Shown: piece after piece, positions 15,361 through 23,069 of the stretch
Numbering within the stretch: the stretch's first letter is position 1
Layout: the number at the start of each line of letters is the position of its first letter
Source: Stutzerimonas stutzeri
Lineage (GTDB): Bacteria > Pseudomonadota > Gammaproteobacteria > Pseudomonadales > Pseudomonadaceae
Direction: 5' to 3'
DNA length: 64,000 bases
Assembly: GCF_000952685.1 (NCBI RefSeq)
Contig: NZ_JYHV01000014.1
Span: forward strand, 310,001-374,000
Translations under genes and position numbers: made by a program
Notes under the pieces: model-generated
Told to the model about the DNA's origin: nothing
What the model saw: only the letters and a program-made list of their open reading frames with translations
Databases searched by the model: none

Positions 15361-15888
15361 ATGAACATTTCTGACCTGACTCGCCGCCTCGACAACCTGA
15401 TCCGCCTCGGCATCATCGCCGCGGTGGACCACCAGGCTGCGCGCTGCACGGTCGCTACCGGTGGCCTCACCATCCCCAATGTGCCATGGCTCGCCCTGCG
15501 CGCCGGCAGCAGCCTCGACTGGGATCCGCCAACCGTCGGCGAGCAATGCATCCTTTTCAGCCCTAGCGGCGAACCGTCTCAGGGCATTGCCCTGGTCGGG
15601 CTCTACTCACAGCAACGTCCGGCCCCGGCGAACAGCGCCAACGTGCGCCGCCGGACATACCCGGACGGGGCTGTTATCGATTACGACCACGACAGCCACA
15701 CGCTCACCGCCACGCTACCTGATGGTGGCAAGGCGAAGATCACCGCGACCGGCGGCGTCACCATTCTGGGCGATGTCACCATCACCGGGCTGGTAACGGT
15801 CAGCGATGACGTGATCGCAGCAGGCATCAGTCTGGTCACCCACAAGCACCCCGGCGACAGCGGCGGCATCACTGGAGCCCCGCAATGA
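15361..15888 (+). CDS. V: Baseplate spike protein (gpV)
   Basis: This 175-aa protein forms the membrane-piercing central spike. It has an N-terminal OB-like domain, then a beta-helical part with hexapeptide-like repeats (GGVTILGDVTITGLVTVSDDV) and a C-terminal THKHPGD holding the His-x-His iron-binding motif known from P2 gpV tips. First gene of the baseplate operon V-W-J-I-H-G. Confidence 0.93.
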   Translation: MNISDLTRRLDNLIRLGIIAAVDHQAARCTVATGGLTIPNVPWLALRAGSSLDWDPPTVGEQCILFSPSGEPSQGIALVGLYSQQRPAPANSANVRRRTYPDGAVIDYDHDSHTLTATLPDGGKAKITATGGVTILGDVTITGLVTVSDDVIAAGISLVTHKHPGDSGGITGAPQ

Positions 15889-16238
15889 TCGGTATGTCAG
15901 CCACTACCGGCCGCACACTCAGCGATGCCGCGCACCTGCAGCAGTCGATCGCCGACATCCTCACCACGCCGATCGGCTCACGCGTGATGCGCCGCGAATA
16001 CGGCAGCCAGCTGCCGGACCTGATCGACGCCCCGTTTAACGACGCCACCCGCCTGCAGGCCTATGCCGCCACGGCCATGGCCCTGATGCGCTGGGAGCCG
16101 CGCATCCGCTTGAGCCGCGTGCAGCTCAGCCTCGGCGATGCGCCCGGCCAAGCCGTGCTCGATCTGGAAGGCACCCGCACCGACAGCAACGAGCCGCTTA
16201 GCTTGCGCGTGCCGCTCGCCTTGGGAGCCGCAGCATGA
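15885..16238 (+). CDS. W: Baseplate wedge protein (gpW)
   Basis: This 117-aa GPW/gp25-family baseplate wedge subunit shows the family core QSIADILTTPIGSRVMRREYGS and RLSRVQLS. It overlaps V and J by 4 bp each. Confidence 0.93.
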   Translation: MIGMSATTGRTLSDAAHLQQSIADILTTPIGSRVMRREYGSQLPDLIDAPFNDATRLQAYAATAMALMRWEPRIRLSRVQLSLGDAPGQAVLDLEGTRTDSNEPLSLRVPLALGAAA

Positions 16239-17146
16239 CCACCTTCACACCCATCGACCTCGCCCAGCTGCCCACGCCGGACGTGATCGAGCAGATCGAT
16301 TTCGAGCAGATCTTCGCCGAACGGAAAGCCTACGCCGTCAGCCTGTGGCCGGCGGAAAAGCAGGCTCAGATCGCCGCCACCCTGGAGTTGGAATCCGAAC
16401 CGCTGACCAAGCTGCTGCAGGAGAGCGCCTACCGCGAAACCCTCTGGCTCCAGCGGGTCAACGAGGCCGCGCTCGCCGTGCTGCTGCCGTTCGCCAAGCG
16501 TGCTGACCTGGAACAGATCGGCGCACGCTTCAACGTGGCCCGCCTGATCGTCACCCCGGCCAACCCCAGCGCCGTGCCGCCAGTAGCGGCTGTGATGGAA
16601 CAGGACGAGCCCCTGCGCGAACGCATCCAGATGGCCATGGAGGGGCTGAGCACCGCCGGCCCGCGCAACGCCTACATCTACCACGCCCGCAGCGCCGATG
16701 GCCGCGTGGCGGACGCCTCTTGCATCAGCCCCAGCCCGGCCGAGGTCGTCGTCACGGTGCAGAGCGCCCTGGGCGACGGCAGCGCCGATGCCGACCTGCT
16801 CGCCGCGGTGGATGCCTACCTCAGCGACGAGGACCGCCGCCCTGTCGCCGACCGCCTCACCGTTCAGGGCGCGGAGGTGCTGCCCTACAGCGTCAACGCC
16901 GTGCTCTGCCTCAACACCGTCGGCCCCGAGGCTGAGCCGATCCGCGCCGCCGCCGAGGCCCGCGGGCTCGCCCTGGTCAGCCAGCGCCGCCGCCTGGCGC
17001 AGGAGGTCAACCGCTCAGCCCTGGACGCCGCCCTGCACATCGAGGGCGTCAAGCGAGTCGAGCTGCCCGGCTGGGTTGACGTGGTCGCCACCGAAACCCA
17101 GGCGCCGTACTGCACTGGCTTCACCGTCACGGTGGCGGAGTCCTGA
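16235..17146 (+). CDS. J: Baseplate assembly protein (gpJ)
   Basis: This 303-aa P2 J-type baseplate wedge protein has the N-terminal landmark FEQIFAERKAY and LLQESAYRETLWLQRVNEAA. It overlaps W by 4 bp and I by 1 bp. Full family length. Confidence 0.93.
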   Translation: MTTFTPIDLAQLPTPDVIEQIDFEQIFAERKAYAVSLWPAEKQAQIAATLELESEPLTKLLQESAYRETLWLQRVNEAALAVLLPFAKRADLEQIGARFNVARLIVTPANPSAVPPVAAVMEQDEPLRERIQMAMEGLSTAGPRNAYIYHARSADGRVADASCISPSPAEVVVTVQSALGDGSADADLLAAVDAYLSDEDRRPVADRLTVQGAEVLPYSVNAVLCLNTVGPEAEPIRAAAEARGLALVSQRRRLAQEVNRSALDAALHIEGVKRVELPGWVDVVATETQAPYCTGFTVTVAES

Positions 17147-17766
17147 TGGCGAGCCTCAGCCTGCTACCACCCAACGCCACCGAGCTGGAACGCCTGGCCG
17201 CCGAGGCGCTCGCCCAGCTGCAGCGCGTACCCGTGCCGCTGCGTGACCTCTGGAATCCGGACACATGCCCAGCCGAGCTGTTGCCATACCTCGCCTGGGC
17301 CTATTCCGTTGATCGCTGGTCCAGCGCCTGGCCCGAGCGAGCCAAGCGCGATGCCATCCGCGCCGCGTACTTCATCCACGCCCACAAGGGGACCATCGGC
17401 GCACTTCGCCGTGTGGTAGAGCCCCTCGGCTACCTGATCGAAATCCGCGAGTGGTGGGAGGAAGCCCCGCTAGGTGTACCCGGCACCTTCCGCCTATTGG
17501 TCGGCGTGCTCGATACCGGCATCACCGAGGTCATGTACCAGGAACTGACCTGGCTCATCGACGACGCCAAGCCCGTCAGCCGCCATCTGGTGGGCCTGGC
17601 CATCGGTCTGGAGACGCGCGGGACTATCTATATCGCCGCCGCGGCAATGGATGGCGAAACCCTCACCGTTTACCCCTACGCCCCCGGCCCGATCGAGGTC
17701 AGTAGCCAGTCGCTGCTGTTCGGCGGTGCTGATCACTCCATCGACACACTGAGCGTCTACCCATGA
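17146..17766 (+). CDS. I: Tail protein I (baseplate)
   Basis: This 206-aa P2 I-type baseplate protein shows the typical LLPPNATELERLAAEAL at the start and WNPDTCPAELLPYLAWAYSVD; HKGTIGALRRVVEPLGY is the conserved middle. It overlaps J and H. Confidence 0.93.
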   Translation: MASLSLLPPNATELERLAAEALAQLQRVPVPLRDLWNPDTCPAELLPYLAWAYSVDRWSSAWPERAKRDAIRAAYFIHAHKGTIGALRRVVEPLGYLIEIREWWEEAPLGVPGTFRLLVGVLDTGITEVMYQELTWLIDDAKPVSRHLVGLAIGLETRGTIYIAAAAMDGETLTVYPYAPGPIEVSSQSLLFGGADHSIDTLSVYP

Positions 17767-19484
17767 GCCAGACCTACTACGCAATCCTGACCGCCGTGGG
17801 CGAGGCCAAGCTGGCCAATGCTACGGCTCTCGGCACTCCATTACAGATCAGCCGCATGGCAGTTGGTGATGGCAACGGCGTCCTGCCGACCCCCAATCGC
17901 GACCAGACTACGTTGGTCGCTGAGCAGTACCGAGCCGATCTGAATACGCTGCAGACAGATCCTGCCAACGCCAGCCAGGTGATTGCCGAGCTGGTGATCC
18001 CGGAAACCACCGGCGGATGGTGGATCCGCGAGATGGGTCTTTATGACGCCGCTGGCGACTTGATCGCCGTCAGTAACTGCCCGCCAAGCTACAAGCCGCA
18101 GATGTCCGAAGGTTCTGGTCGAACCCAAGTGCTGCGCATGGTGCTGATCGTCAGCAGCACGGCTGCCGTGCAATTGAAAATTGACCCATCCGTCGTCCTA
18201 GCAACCCGCGATTTCGTCGTGACAACGGTTGCCACCGAGTTGGCGAAGCTGGACAGCAAGCAATCGGTCCGCGTCGCAACCACGGCGCCCATCACGCTCA
18301 GCGGATTGCAAACCATCGACGGTGTCGCGTTGGCCGCGGGCGACCGGGTTCTGGTTAAGAACCAGGCGACTGGCTCACAAAACGGCATCTACGTGGCCGC
18401 CTCGGGCGCCTGGTCGCGCGCTGCCGATGCAGACGCCTCGCTCGAGGTGACACCCGGCATGTTGGTGCCCGTGGAGCGAGGTGCTGTCAACGGCGACAGT
18501 GTCTGGCAACTGGTTACTGACTTCCCAATCGGCCTGGGCACGACATCGCTGATCTTCGAAATCGCAACAGGCCCGAGCGGTGTAGCAGCCGGGACCTACC
18601 GAAGCGTGACGGTAGACAAGCGAGGGCGAGTGACTGGTGGGACGAACCCGACAACGCTCGCGGGCTACGGCATCACCGACGCGCTGGGCTGCAAGATTGG
18701 CCTAGAGACTGAGGCGGCCGAAGTAAGCTGGAACACGCTTGTGGGAGAGGGGCTTCACCGTAGGCTGATCATGGGCAATAACCCTGATGGCCCCGGCCCG
18801 GCGCTGCACTTCTACTGCCGCACATACGTGCGCATCACGCCGACAGCTTCGGGCGGTGCCTTGCAGCAATTCGCTGAGCCATACGGCACACCGACCTCCG
18901 CGGGGCAAATGTACTGGCGCGGCATGAATGGCACGACCTGGACGCCCTGGGCCAAGGTTGTCATCTCTGACGATCACGCCGATCAGGTTGCTGCAGAAAC
19001 CGGCACCTCAACCTCGCTCTGGATGAGTCCGCTTAGAGTCTTTCAGGCCATTGCCAAGAAGGTCGTTCAGGCGACGGAAACGGTACTTGGTGTAGCGAAA
19101 GTCGCGACCCAAACACAGGTCAATGCCGGCACTGATGACGCGACGATCGTCACACCCAAGAAGCTACGCCTTGGCTTCGCCATGAGCTTCACCGCTGCAA
19201 GCGGCTACTTGTTGTTTCCAACGTGGCTTGGCGGTGCGCTGTTTCAATATGGAAGGGCAACTCTGAGCGCTGATACTGAAACAAGCTTCACTTGGCCATT
19301 GGCTTGGCCAGAGGCGTGCTACGCCTTGGCCGGCGGCGTTCTGACTGCGGCCAGTCGGGAGCAGGATGGAGTAGCTGCTCAGTTTCGAGCTTTAACGCAG
19401 ACCAGCGTGGTCATCAACCGGCAGGACATTGGGACAACGGTTGCTAGTTCGCGCGAGATTTTCGTGCTAGGAATGGGGAAGTAA
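17763..19484 (+). CDS. H: Tail fibre protein (gpH)
   Basis: This 573-aa fibre has a conserved N-terminal baseplate-attachment domain (about 1-160; YYAILTAVGEAKLANA and WWIREMGLYDA), a middle shaft with a repeat-like GYGITDALG segment, and a C-terminal receptor-binding part (about 480-573; TETSFTWPLAWPEACYAL) resembling the gp53-like ends of R-pyocin fibres. The C-terminus would set host range. It ends 2 bp before its assembly gene. Confidence 0.92.
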   Translation: MSQTYYAILTAVGEAKLANATALGTPLQISRMAVGDGNGVLPTPNRDQTTLVAEQYRADLNTLQTDPANASQVIAELVIPETTGGWWIREMGLYDAAGDLIAVSNCPPSYKPQMSEGSGRTQVLRMVLIVSSTAAVQLKIDPSVVLATRDFVVTTVATELAKLDSKQSVRVATTAPITLSGLQTIDGVALAAGDRVLVKNQATGSQNGIYVAASGAWSRAADADASLEVTPGMLVPVERGAVNGDSVWQLVTDFPIGLGTTSLIFEIATGPSGVAAGTYRSVTVDKRGRVTGGTNPTTLAGYGITDALGCKIGLETEAAEVSWNTLVGEGLHRRLIMGNNPDGPGPALHFYCRTYVRITPTASGGALQQFAEPYGTPTSAGQMYWRGMNGTTWTPWAKVVISDDHADQVAAETGTSTSLWMSPLRVFQAIAKKVVQATETVLGVAKVATQTQVNAGTDDATIVTPKKLRLGFAMSFTAASGYLLFPTWLGGALFQYGRATLSADTETSFTWPLAWPEACYALAGGVLTAASREQDGVAAQFRALTQTSVVINRQDIGTTVASSREIFVLGMGK

Positions 19485-19486
19485 TC

Positions 19487-20074
19487 ATGAATCCAATAAT
19501 CTACTGCCCATCAACCGGCGGCTTTTACCTGCCTGGAATGGAGCCCTCGGGGCTTGAATGCGTCGAAATCAGCGAAACCGATCATCTAGCACTGAGGAAT
19601 CTGCAGGCAGCTGGAAAATTAATCCAGGCAGATGCCACCGGTCACCCGGTGGCCGTTGATCCGCCAGTCCTCCCACCATCAACGGATCAGCTCTGCCAGC
19701 GCATAGACAAGGCAGCCGACGCCGCCCGCGCAGCTGTGGTCGGTGACCCAACCAGAACAATCGAATACGAGCGTGCAGCAGCCGAAGCGGCCCAGTTCAA
19801 GTCCGCCGGCTACCCAGCGGACAACGTGCCCCGCACCGTCACCGCCTGGGCCATCAACGGCCGCACCGCGCAGCAGGCGGCAGACGACATCCTCGCCGAG
19901 GCCGCGGCCTACACCGAGGCGCTGTACCAGATCCGCGAAACGCGCCTGCTGGCCAAGGAGCTCGTTCGCCAGGCGATGGAAGCGGGCGATACGCAACAGG
20001 CTCAGGATACTGCCGCCGAAACCATCGCCGCCATCCAGGCAGCAGTGGCCGGCGTGGGTAACGCCCAGCTTTAG
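19487..20074 (+). CDS. G: Tail fibre assembly chaperone (gpG-like)
   Basis: This 195-aa protein lies directly after the fibre gene. The N-terminus binds to the fibre tip in related chaperones (IYCPSTGGFYLPG), and the Ala-rich helical C-terminal half is of the tail fibre assembly type. Family assignment rests on position and composition. Confidence 0.78.
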   Translation: MNPIIYCPSTGGFYLPGMEPSGLECVEISETDHLALRNLQAAGKLIQADATGHPVAVDPPVLPPSTDQLCQRIDKAADAARAAVVGDPTRTIEYERAAAEAAQFKSAGYPADNVPRTVTAWAINGRTAQQAADDILAEAAAYTEALYQIRETRLLAKELVRQAMEAGDTQQAQDTAAETIAAIQAAVAGVGNAQL

Positions 20075-20116
20075 ATTGGCGCTTATTAACCGGTCCAGTT
20101 ACCTGGACCGGGTGGG

Positions 20117-20671
20117 TTAGATCAGCGTTTGCAGCAGAGCGTTAGCGGATCGAGCGTACTGAAAAGCAGCTTGAGGAAAAGCGGCGATCACGGCTCCTAC
20201 CAAGCCGACAACGGTGCTTATAACCGTGCCGCCCCACGACGAAGCAAGAGCCTGGGGAAGGGTTACTGCTTCGTGATAGCGGATATTGTCAAAACAAATG
20301 CGTAGGTGAGTCTTCATCACTTGGTTGCTGAATTCCAAGCTGGAGACTTTCTCTTTAATCTCGTCGACCGAAGCGGACACGTCTTGGAGCAATCTAAACG
20401 TCTCCGACTTTTGGATATCGACACCCTGCATCCGATGGATGTGCGTGAAGTGGCTCGACTGCTTGTTTTCAGGCGCTGCGGTGGGCTCAAACTGGACGCG
20501 CATTGCAGCTAACTTGCTCATGGTCGTAAGTCCGATCGTCACTAGGCCTGCTGTAAGGGTTAGCGACAGACCGAAGCCAAGCATCGGGTTTTCATTAGCG
20601 CTTCCTAGTGCAATGAAAGCCGCAGCAATTACCAATGCTGTACCGAGCGTCATGAGGCATTTCTTCAGCAT
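20117..20671 (-). CDS. Prophage cargo membrane protein
   Basis: This 184-aa protein of unknown function is inserted on the minus strand between G and FI. The ATG at 20671 (MLKKCLMTLG) is chosen because AAAGGAG lies 9 nt upstream; the frame to 20833 would run through the FI promoter. It has two N-terminal transmembrane helices (about 8-24 and 32-50), a soluble coiled-coil-like middle (SASVDEIKEKVSSLEF) and a C-terminal hydrophobic segment (GTVISTVVGLVGAVIAAF). The antisense position in a late operon marks it as a moron expressed in the lysogen, possibly for superinfection exclusion; that role is inference. Confidence 0.72.
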   Translation of the reverse strand: MLKKCLMTLGTALVIAAAFIALGSANENPMLGFGLSLTLTAGLVTIGLTTMSKLAAMRVQFEPTAAPENKQSSHFTHIHRMQGVDIQKSETFRLLQDVSASVDEIKEKVSSLEFSNQVMKTHLRICFDNIRYHEAVTLPQALASSWGGTVISTVVGLVGAVIAAFPQAAFQYARSANALLQTLI

Positions 20672-20710
20672 CTTGGTTTCTCCTTTAGATGCGCAATTGT
20701 ACCTGCGCGC

Positions 20711-20729
20711 TGTAACACTCGCCGCTACA
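20711..20729 (+). promoter_or_regulatory. Ogr-type activator site upstream of FI
   Basis: TGTAAC-ACTCGCC-GCTACA shares all twelve outer bases and the spacing with the site before V (15296-15314). It is centred 93 bp before the FI start and lies just upstream of the cargo gene's ribosome binding site, so both genes read away from this intergenic space. Confidence 0.65.
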
Positions 20730-20812
20730 CGGCCCGCTGCTCGCGGCTCTTGCGCGCGCGCGTCACGATCAAGGCTCACTGAACTGGCACCACGCCCACC
20801 AGGAGCTGCCCA

Positions 20813-22006
20813 ATGGCCACCGATTACCATCACGGCGTCCGCGTCCTCGAGATCAACGAGGGCACACGTCCCATCCGCACAATCGCCACCGCCGTGGTGG
20901 GCATGGTCTGCACCGCCAGCGATGCCGACGCCACTGCCTTCCCCCTGAACAAACCCGTGCTGCTCACCGATGTGCTCACTGCTTCCGGCAAAGCCGGCAC
21001 GCTGGGCACCTTGGCCCGCAGTCTCGATGCCATCGCCGACCAGGCCTCACCCGTCACCGTTGTGGTGCGCGTGGCTGATGGCGAAGGCGCAGACGAAACC
21101 GCACAGCAAGCCGACCTCACCACCAAGCTCATCGGCGGCGTGACCGCTGACGGCCAGTACACCGGCATGAAAGCACTGCTCGCCGCTGAGGCTCAGCTGG
21201 GCGTGCGTCCGCGCATCCTCGGCGTTCCGGGGCTCGACTCGCTGCCAGTCACCACTGAGCTGGTGGCGATCGCTCAGCAGCTGCGCGCCTTTGCCTACGC
21301 CAGCGCCTGGGACTGCGCCACTGTCTCCGAGGCCATCGCCTACCGTGCAGGCTTCGGCGCCCGTGAGCTCATGCTGATCTGGCCGGACTTCATCAACTGG
21401 GACACTGCGACCAGCGCCAACGTACCGGCCAGCGCCGTGGCTCGCGCCCTGGGCCTTCGCGCCAAGCTGGACGAGCAGGTTGGCTGGCATAAGACGCTCT
21501 CCAACGTAACGGTCAACGGCGTGACGGGCCTGTCGAAAGATATCTACTGGGACCTGCAGAACCCTGCCACCGACGCCGGCCTGCTGAACGCCGACGAGGT
21601 CACCACGCTGATCCGCCGTGACGGCTTCCGCTTCTGGGGCTCGCGCACTTGCACAGAGGATCCGCTCTTCGCCTTCGAGAACTACACCCGCACCGCCCAG
21701 GTGCTGGCAGACACCATGGCCGAGGCGCACTTCTGGGCGGTGGACAAGCCCATGCACGGCAGCCTGGTGCGCGACATTGTCGAAGGCATCAACGCCAAGT
21801 TCCGCGAGCTCAAGCGCAACGGCTACATCATCGACGGCGAGTGCTGGTTCGACCCGGCCGCCAACGACAAGGACACCCTCAAGGCCGGCAAGCTGTATCT
21901 GGACTACGACTACACGCCCGTCCCGCCGCTCGAGAACCTCATGCTCCGCCAGCGCATCACCGACCGCTACTTGGTCGACTTCGCGGCCAGCGTGACCTCC
22001 GCCTAA
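20813..22006 (+). CDS. FI: Tail sheath protein (gpFI)
   Basis: This 397-aa contractile sheath subunit of the P2 FI type has the N-terminal [13 protein letters not shown] and the C-terminal [21 protein letters not shown], both characteristic. A GGAGCTG ribosome binding site precedes the ATG. Full length. Confidence 0.95.
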   Translation: MATDYHHGVRVLEINEGTRPIRTIATAVVGMVCTASDADATAFPLNKPVLLTDVLTASGKAGTLGTLARSLDAIADQASPVTVVVRVADGEGADETAQQADLTTKLIGGVTADGQYTGMKALLAAEAQLGVRPRILGVPGLDSLPVTTELVAIAQQLRAFAYASAWDCATVSEAIAYRAGFGARELMLIWPDFINWDTATSANVPASAVARALGLRAKLDEQVGWHKTLSNVTVNGVTGLSKDIYWDLQNPATDAGLLNADEVTTLIRRDGFRFWGSRTCTEDPLFAFENYTRTAQVLADTMAEAHFWAVDKPMHGSLVRDIVEGINAKFRELKRNGYIIDGECWFDPAANDKDTLKAGKLYLDYDYTPVPPLENLMLRQRITDRYLVDFAASVTSA

Positions 22007-22053
22007 CCCCATTGATCCGCGCGGCTCCGGCCGCGCCGTAGGAGAGCCCAGCC

Positions 22054-22569
22054 ATGGCCCTGCCCAAGAAACTCAAGCAAATGAATCTGTACAACGATGG
22101 CGGCAGCTACGTTGGGCAGTGCAAGTCCGTCACCTTGCCAACCCTCGGCCGCAAGCTGGAGAGCTTCCGCGGTGCTGGCATGGACGGCCCGGTCAAGGTT
22201 GACCTCGGCCACAGCGACGACGGCATCCAGATCGAATGGACGCTCGGCGGCTGGGACCTAACCATGCTGCGCCAGTTCGGCGCCGTGCAGGCTGACGGTG
22301 TGATGCTGCGCTGGGCCGGTTCCGTGCAGCAGGACGACACCGGCGCGGTCACCGCCGTCGAGGTGGTTGCCCGCGGCCGGCATGAAGAGATCGACTTCGG
22401 CGATGCCGAGTCCGGTGAAGACACCGAGCACTCCATCACCACCACCTGCAGCTATTACAAGCTCAGCGTGGGCGGCAACGTGGAGATCGAGATCGACCTG
22501 CTCAACTTCGTGTTCATCGTCAACGGTGAGGATCGCCTCGCCGAACACCGCAAGGCCATCGGCCTGTAA
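22054..22569 (+). CDS. FII: Tail tube protein (gpFII)
   Basis: This 171-aa P2 FII-type tube subunit, inside the sheath, shows LPKKLKQMNLYNDGGSYVG and the conserved KLESFRGAGMDGPVKVDLG segment. It is preceded by AGGAGAG. Confidence 0.95.
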   Translation: MALPKKLKQMNLYNDGGSYVGQCKSVTLPTLGRKLESFRGAGMDGPVKVDLGHSDDGIQIEWTLGGWDLTMLRQFGAVQADGVMLRWAGSVQQDDTGAVTAVEVVARGRHEEIDFGDAESGEDTEHSITTTCSYYKLSVGGNVEIEIDLLNFVFIVNGEDRLAEHRKAIGL

Positions 22570-22571
22570 TT

Positions 22572-22602
22572 CCGGCGCCGGCCTCCGCGCCGGTGTTTTT
22601 TT
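22572..22602 (+). terminator. Hairpin with T run after FII
   Basis: CCGGCGC-N8-GCGCCGG is followed by a run of seven T. It probably attenuates transcription between the abundant sheath/tube genes and the E-T-U-D genes. Confidence 0.75.
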
Positions 22603-22623
22603 CGCAATCCAAGGAGCCACCCC

Positions 22624-22923
22624 ATGAGCAAGCCCACCTACAGCGACCCGATCGTGCTCGAGCAGCCGATCAAACGCGGCGAGACGACCATCACCGAAAT
22701 CACCCTGCGTAAACCCGCCGCCGGCGAGCTGCGCGGCCTCAAGCTCGTCGACCTACTCAACGGTGACGTCAATTCCACCATTCGGCTGGTGCCGCGCATT
22801 AGCCAGCCTACGTTGACCGAGCAGGAGACTGCCGCCTTGGACGTGGCCGACCTGGTGCTCTGCGCGGATGCCGTAGCGGTTTTTTTGCAGAAGAAGGGGG
22901 CAGCGGAATCCCCCGCTGCGTAG
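22624..22923 (+). CDS. E: Tail assembly protein E, with frameshift site
   Basis: This 99-aa tail assembly chaperone is of the P2 E type (VLEQPIKRGETTITEITLRKP). Codons 87-88 contain the heptamer T_TTT_TTG (22881-22887) in the correct phase for -1 slippage. After slipping, the ribosome enters the frame of E' and would make a 148-aa E+E' fusion, as known for P2. Confidence 0.92.
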   Translation: MSKPTYSDPIVLEQPIKRGETTITEITLRKPAAGELRGLKLVDLLNGDVNSTIRLVPRISQPTLTEQETAALDVADLVLCADAVAVFLQKKGAAESPAA

Positions 22924-23069
22924 ATGACGTAATGGCGGACATCGCCCTGGTGTTCCACTGGGGTCCAGAGCAGATGAACGCCATGCCCCTGTATGAATTG
23001 ATGGACTGGCGCGACCGCGCCCGAGAACGATGGGAGCGGACGCATGGCGCAGCGGGATCTAAACCTTAA
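22887..23069 (+). CDS. E': E' part of the E+E' frameshift product
   Basis: Open frame in the -1 phase from the slippery site to the TAA at 23067-23069. It can also be written as a separate 45-aa ORF from the ATG at 22932 (MADIALVFHWGPEQMN...WRDRARERW), the typical E' end. The frame has no stop between 22887 and 23067, supporting fusion by frameshift rather than independent initiation. Overlaps the start of T. Confidence 0.82.
   Translation, partial: AEEGGSGIPRCVDDVMADIALVFHWGPEQMNAMPLYELMDWRDRARERWERTHGAAGSKP

Noticed and set aside
21047..22012. 321-aa frame antisense to the sheath gene
   Set aside because: Shadow frame within a well-conserved sheath gene.
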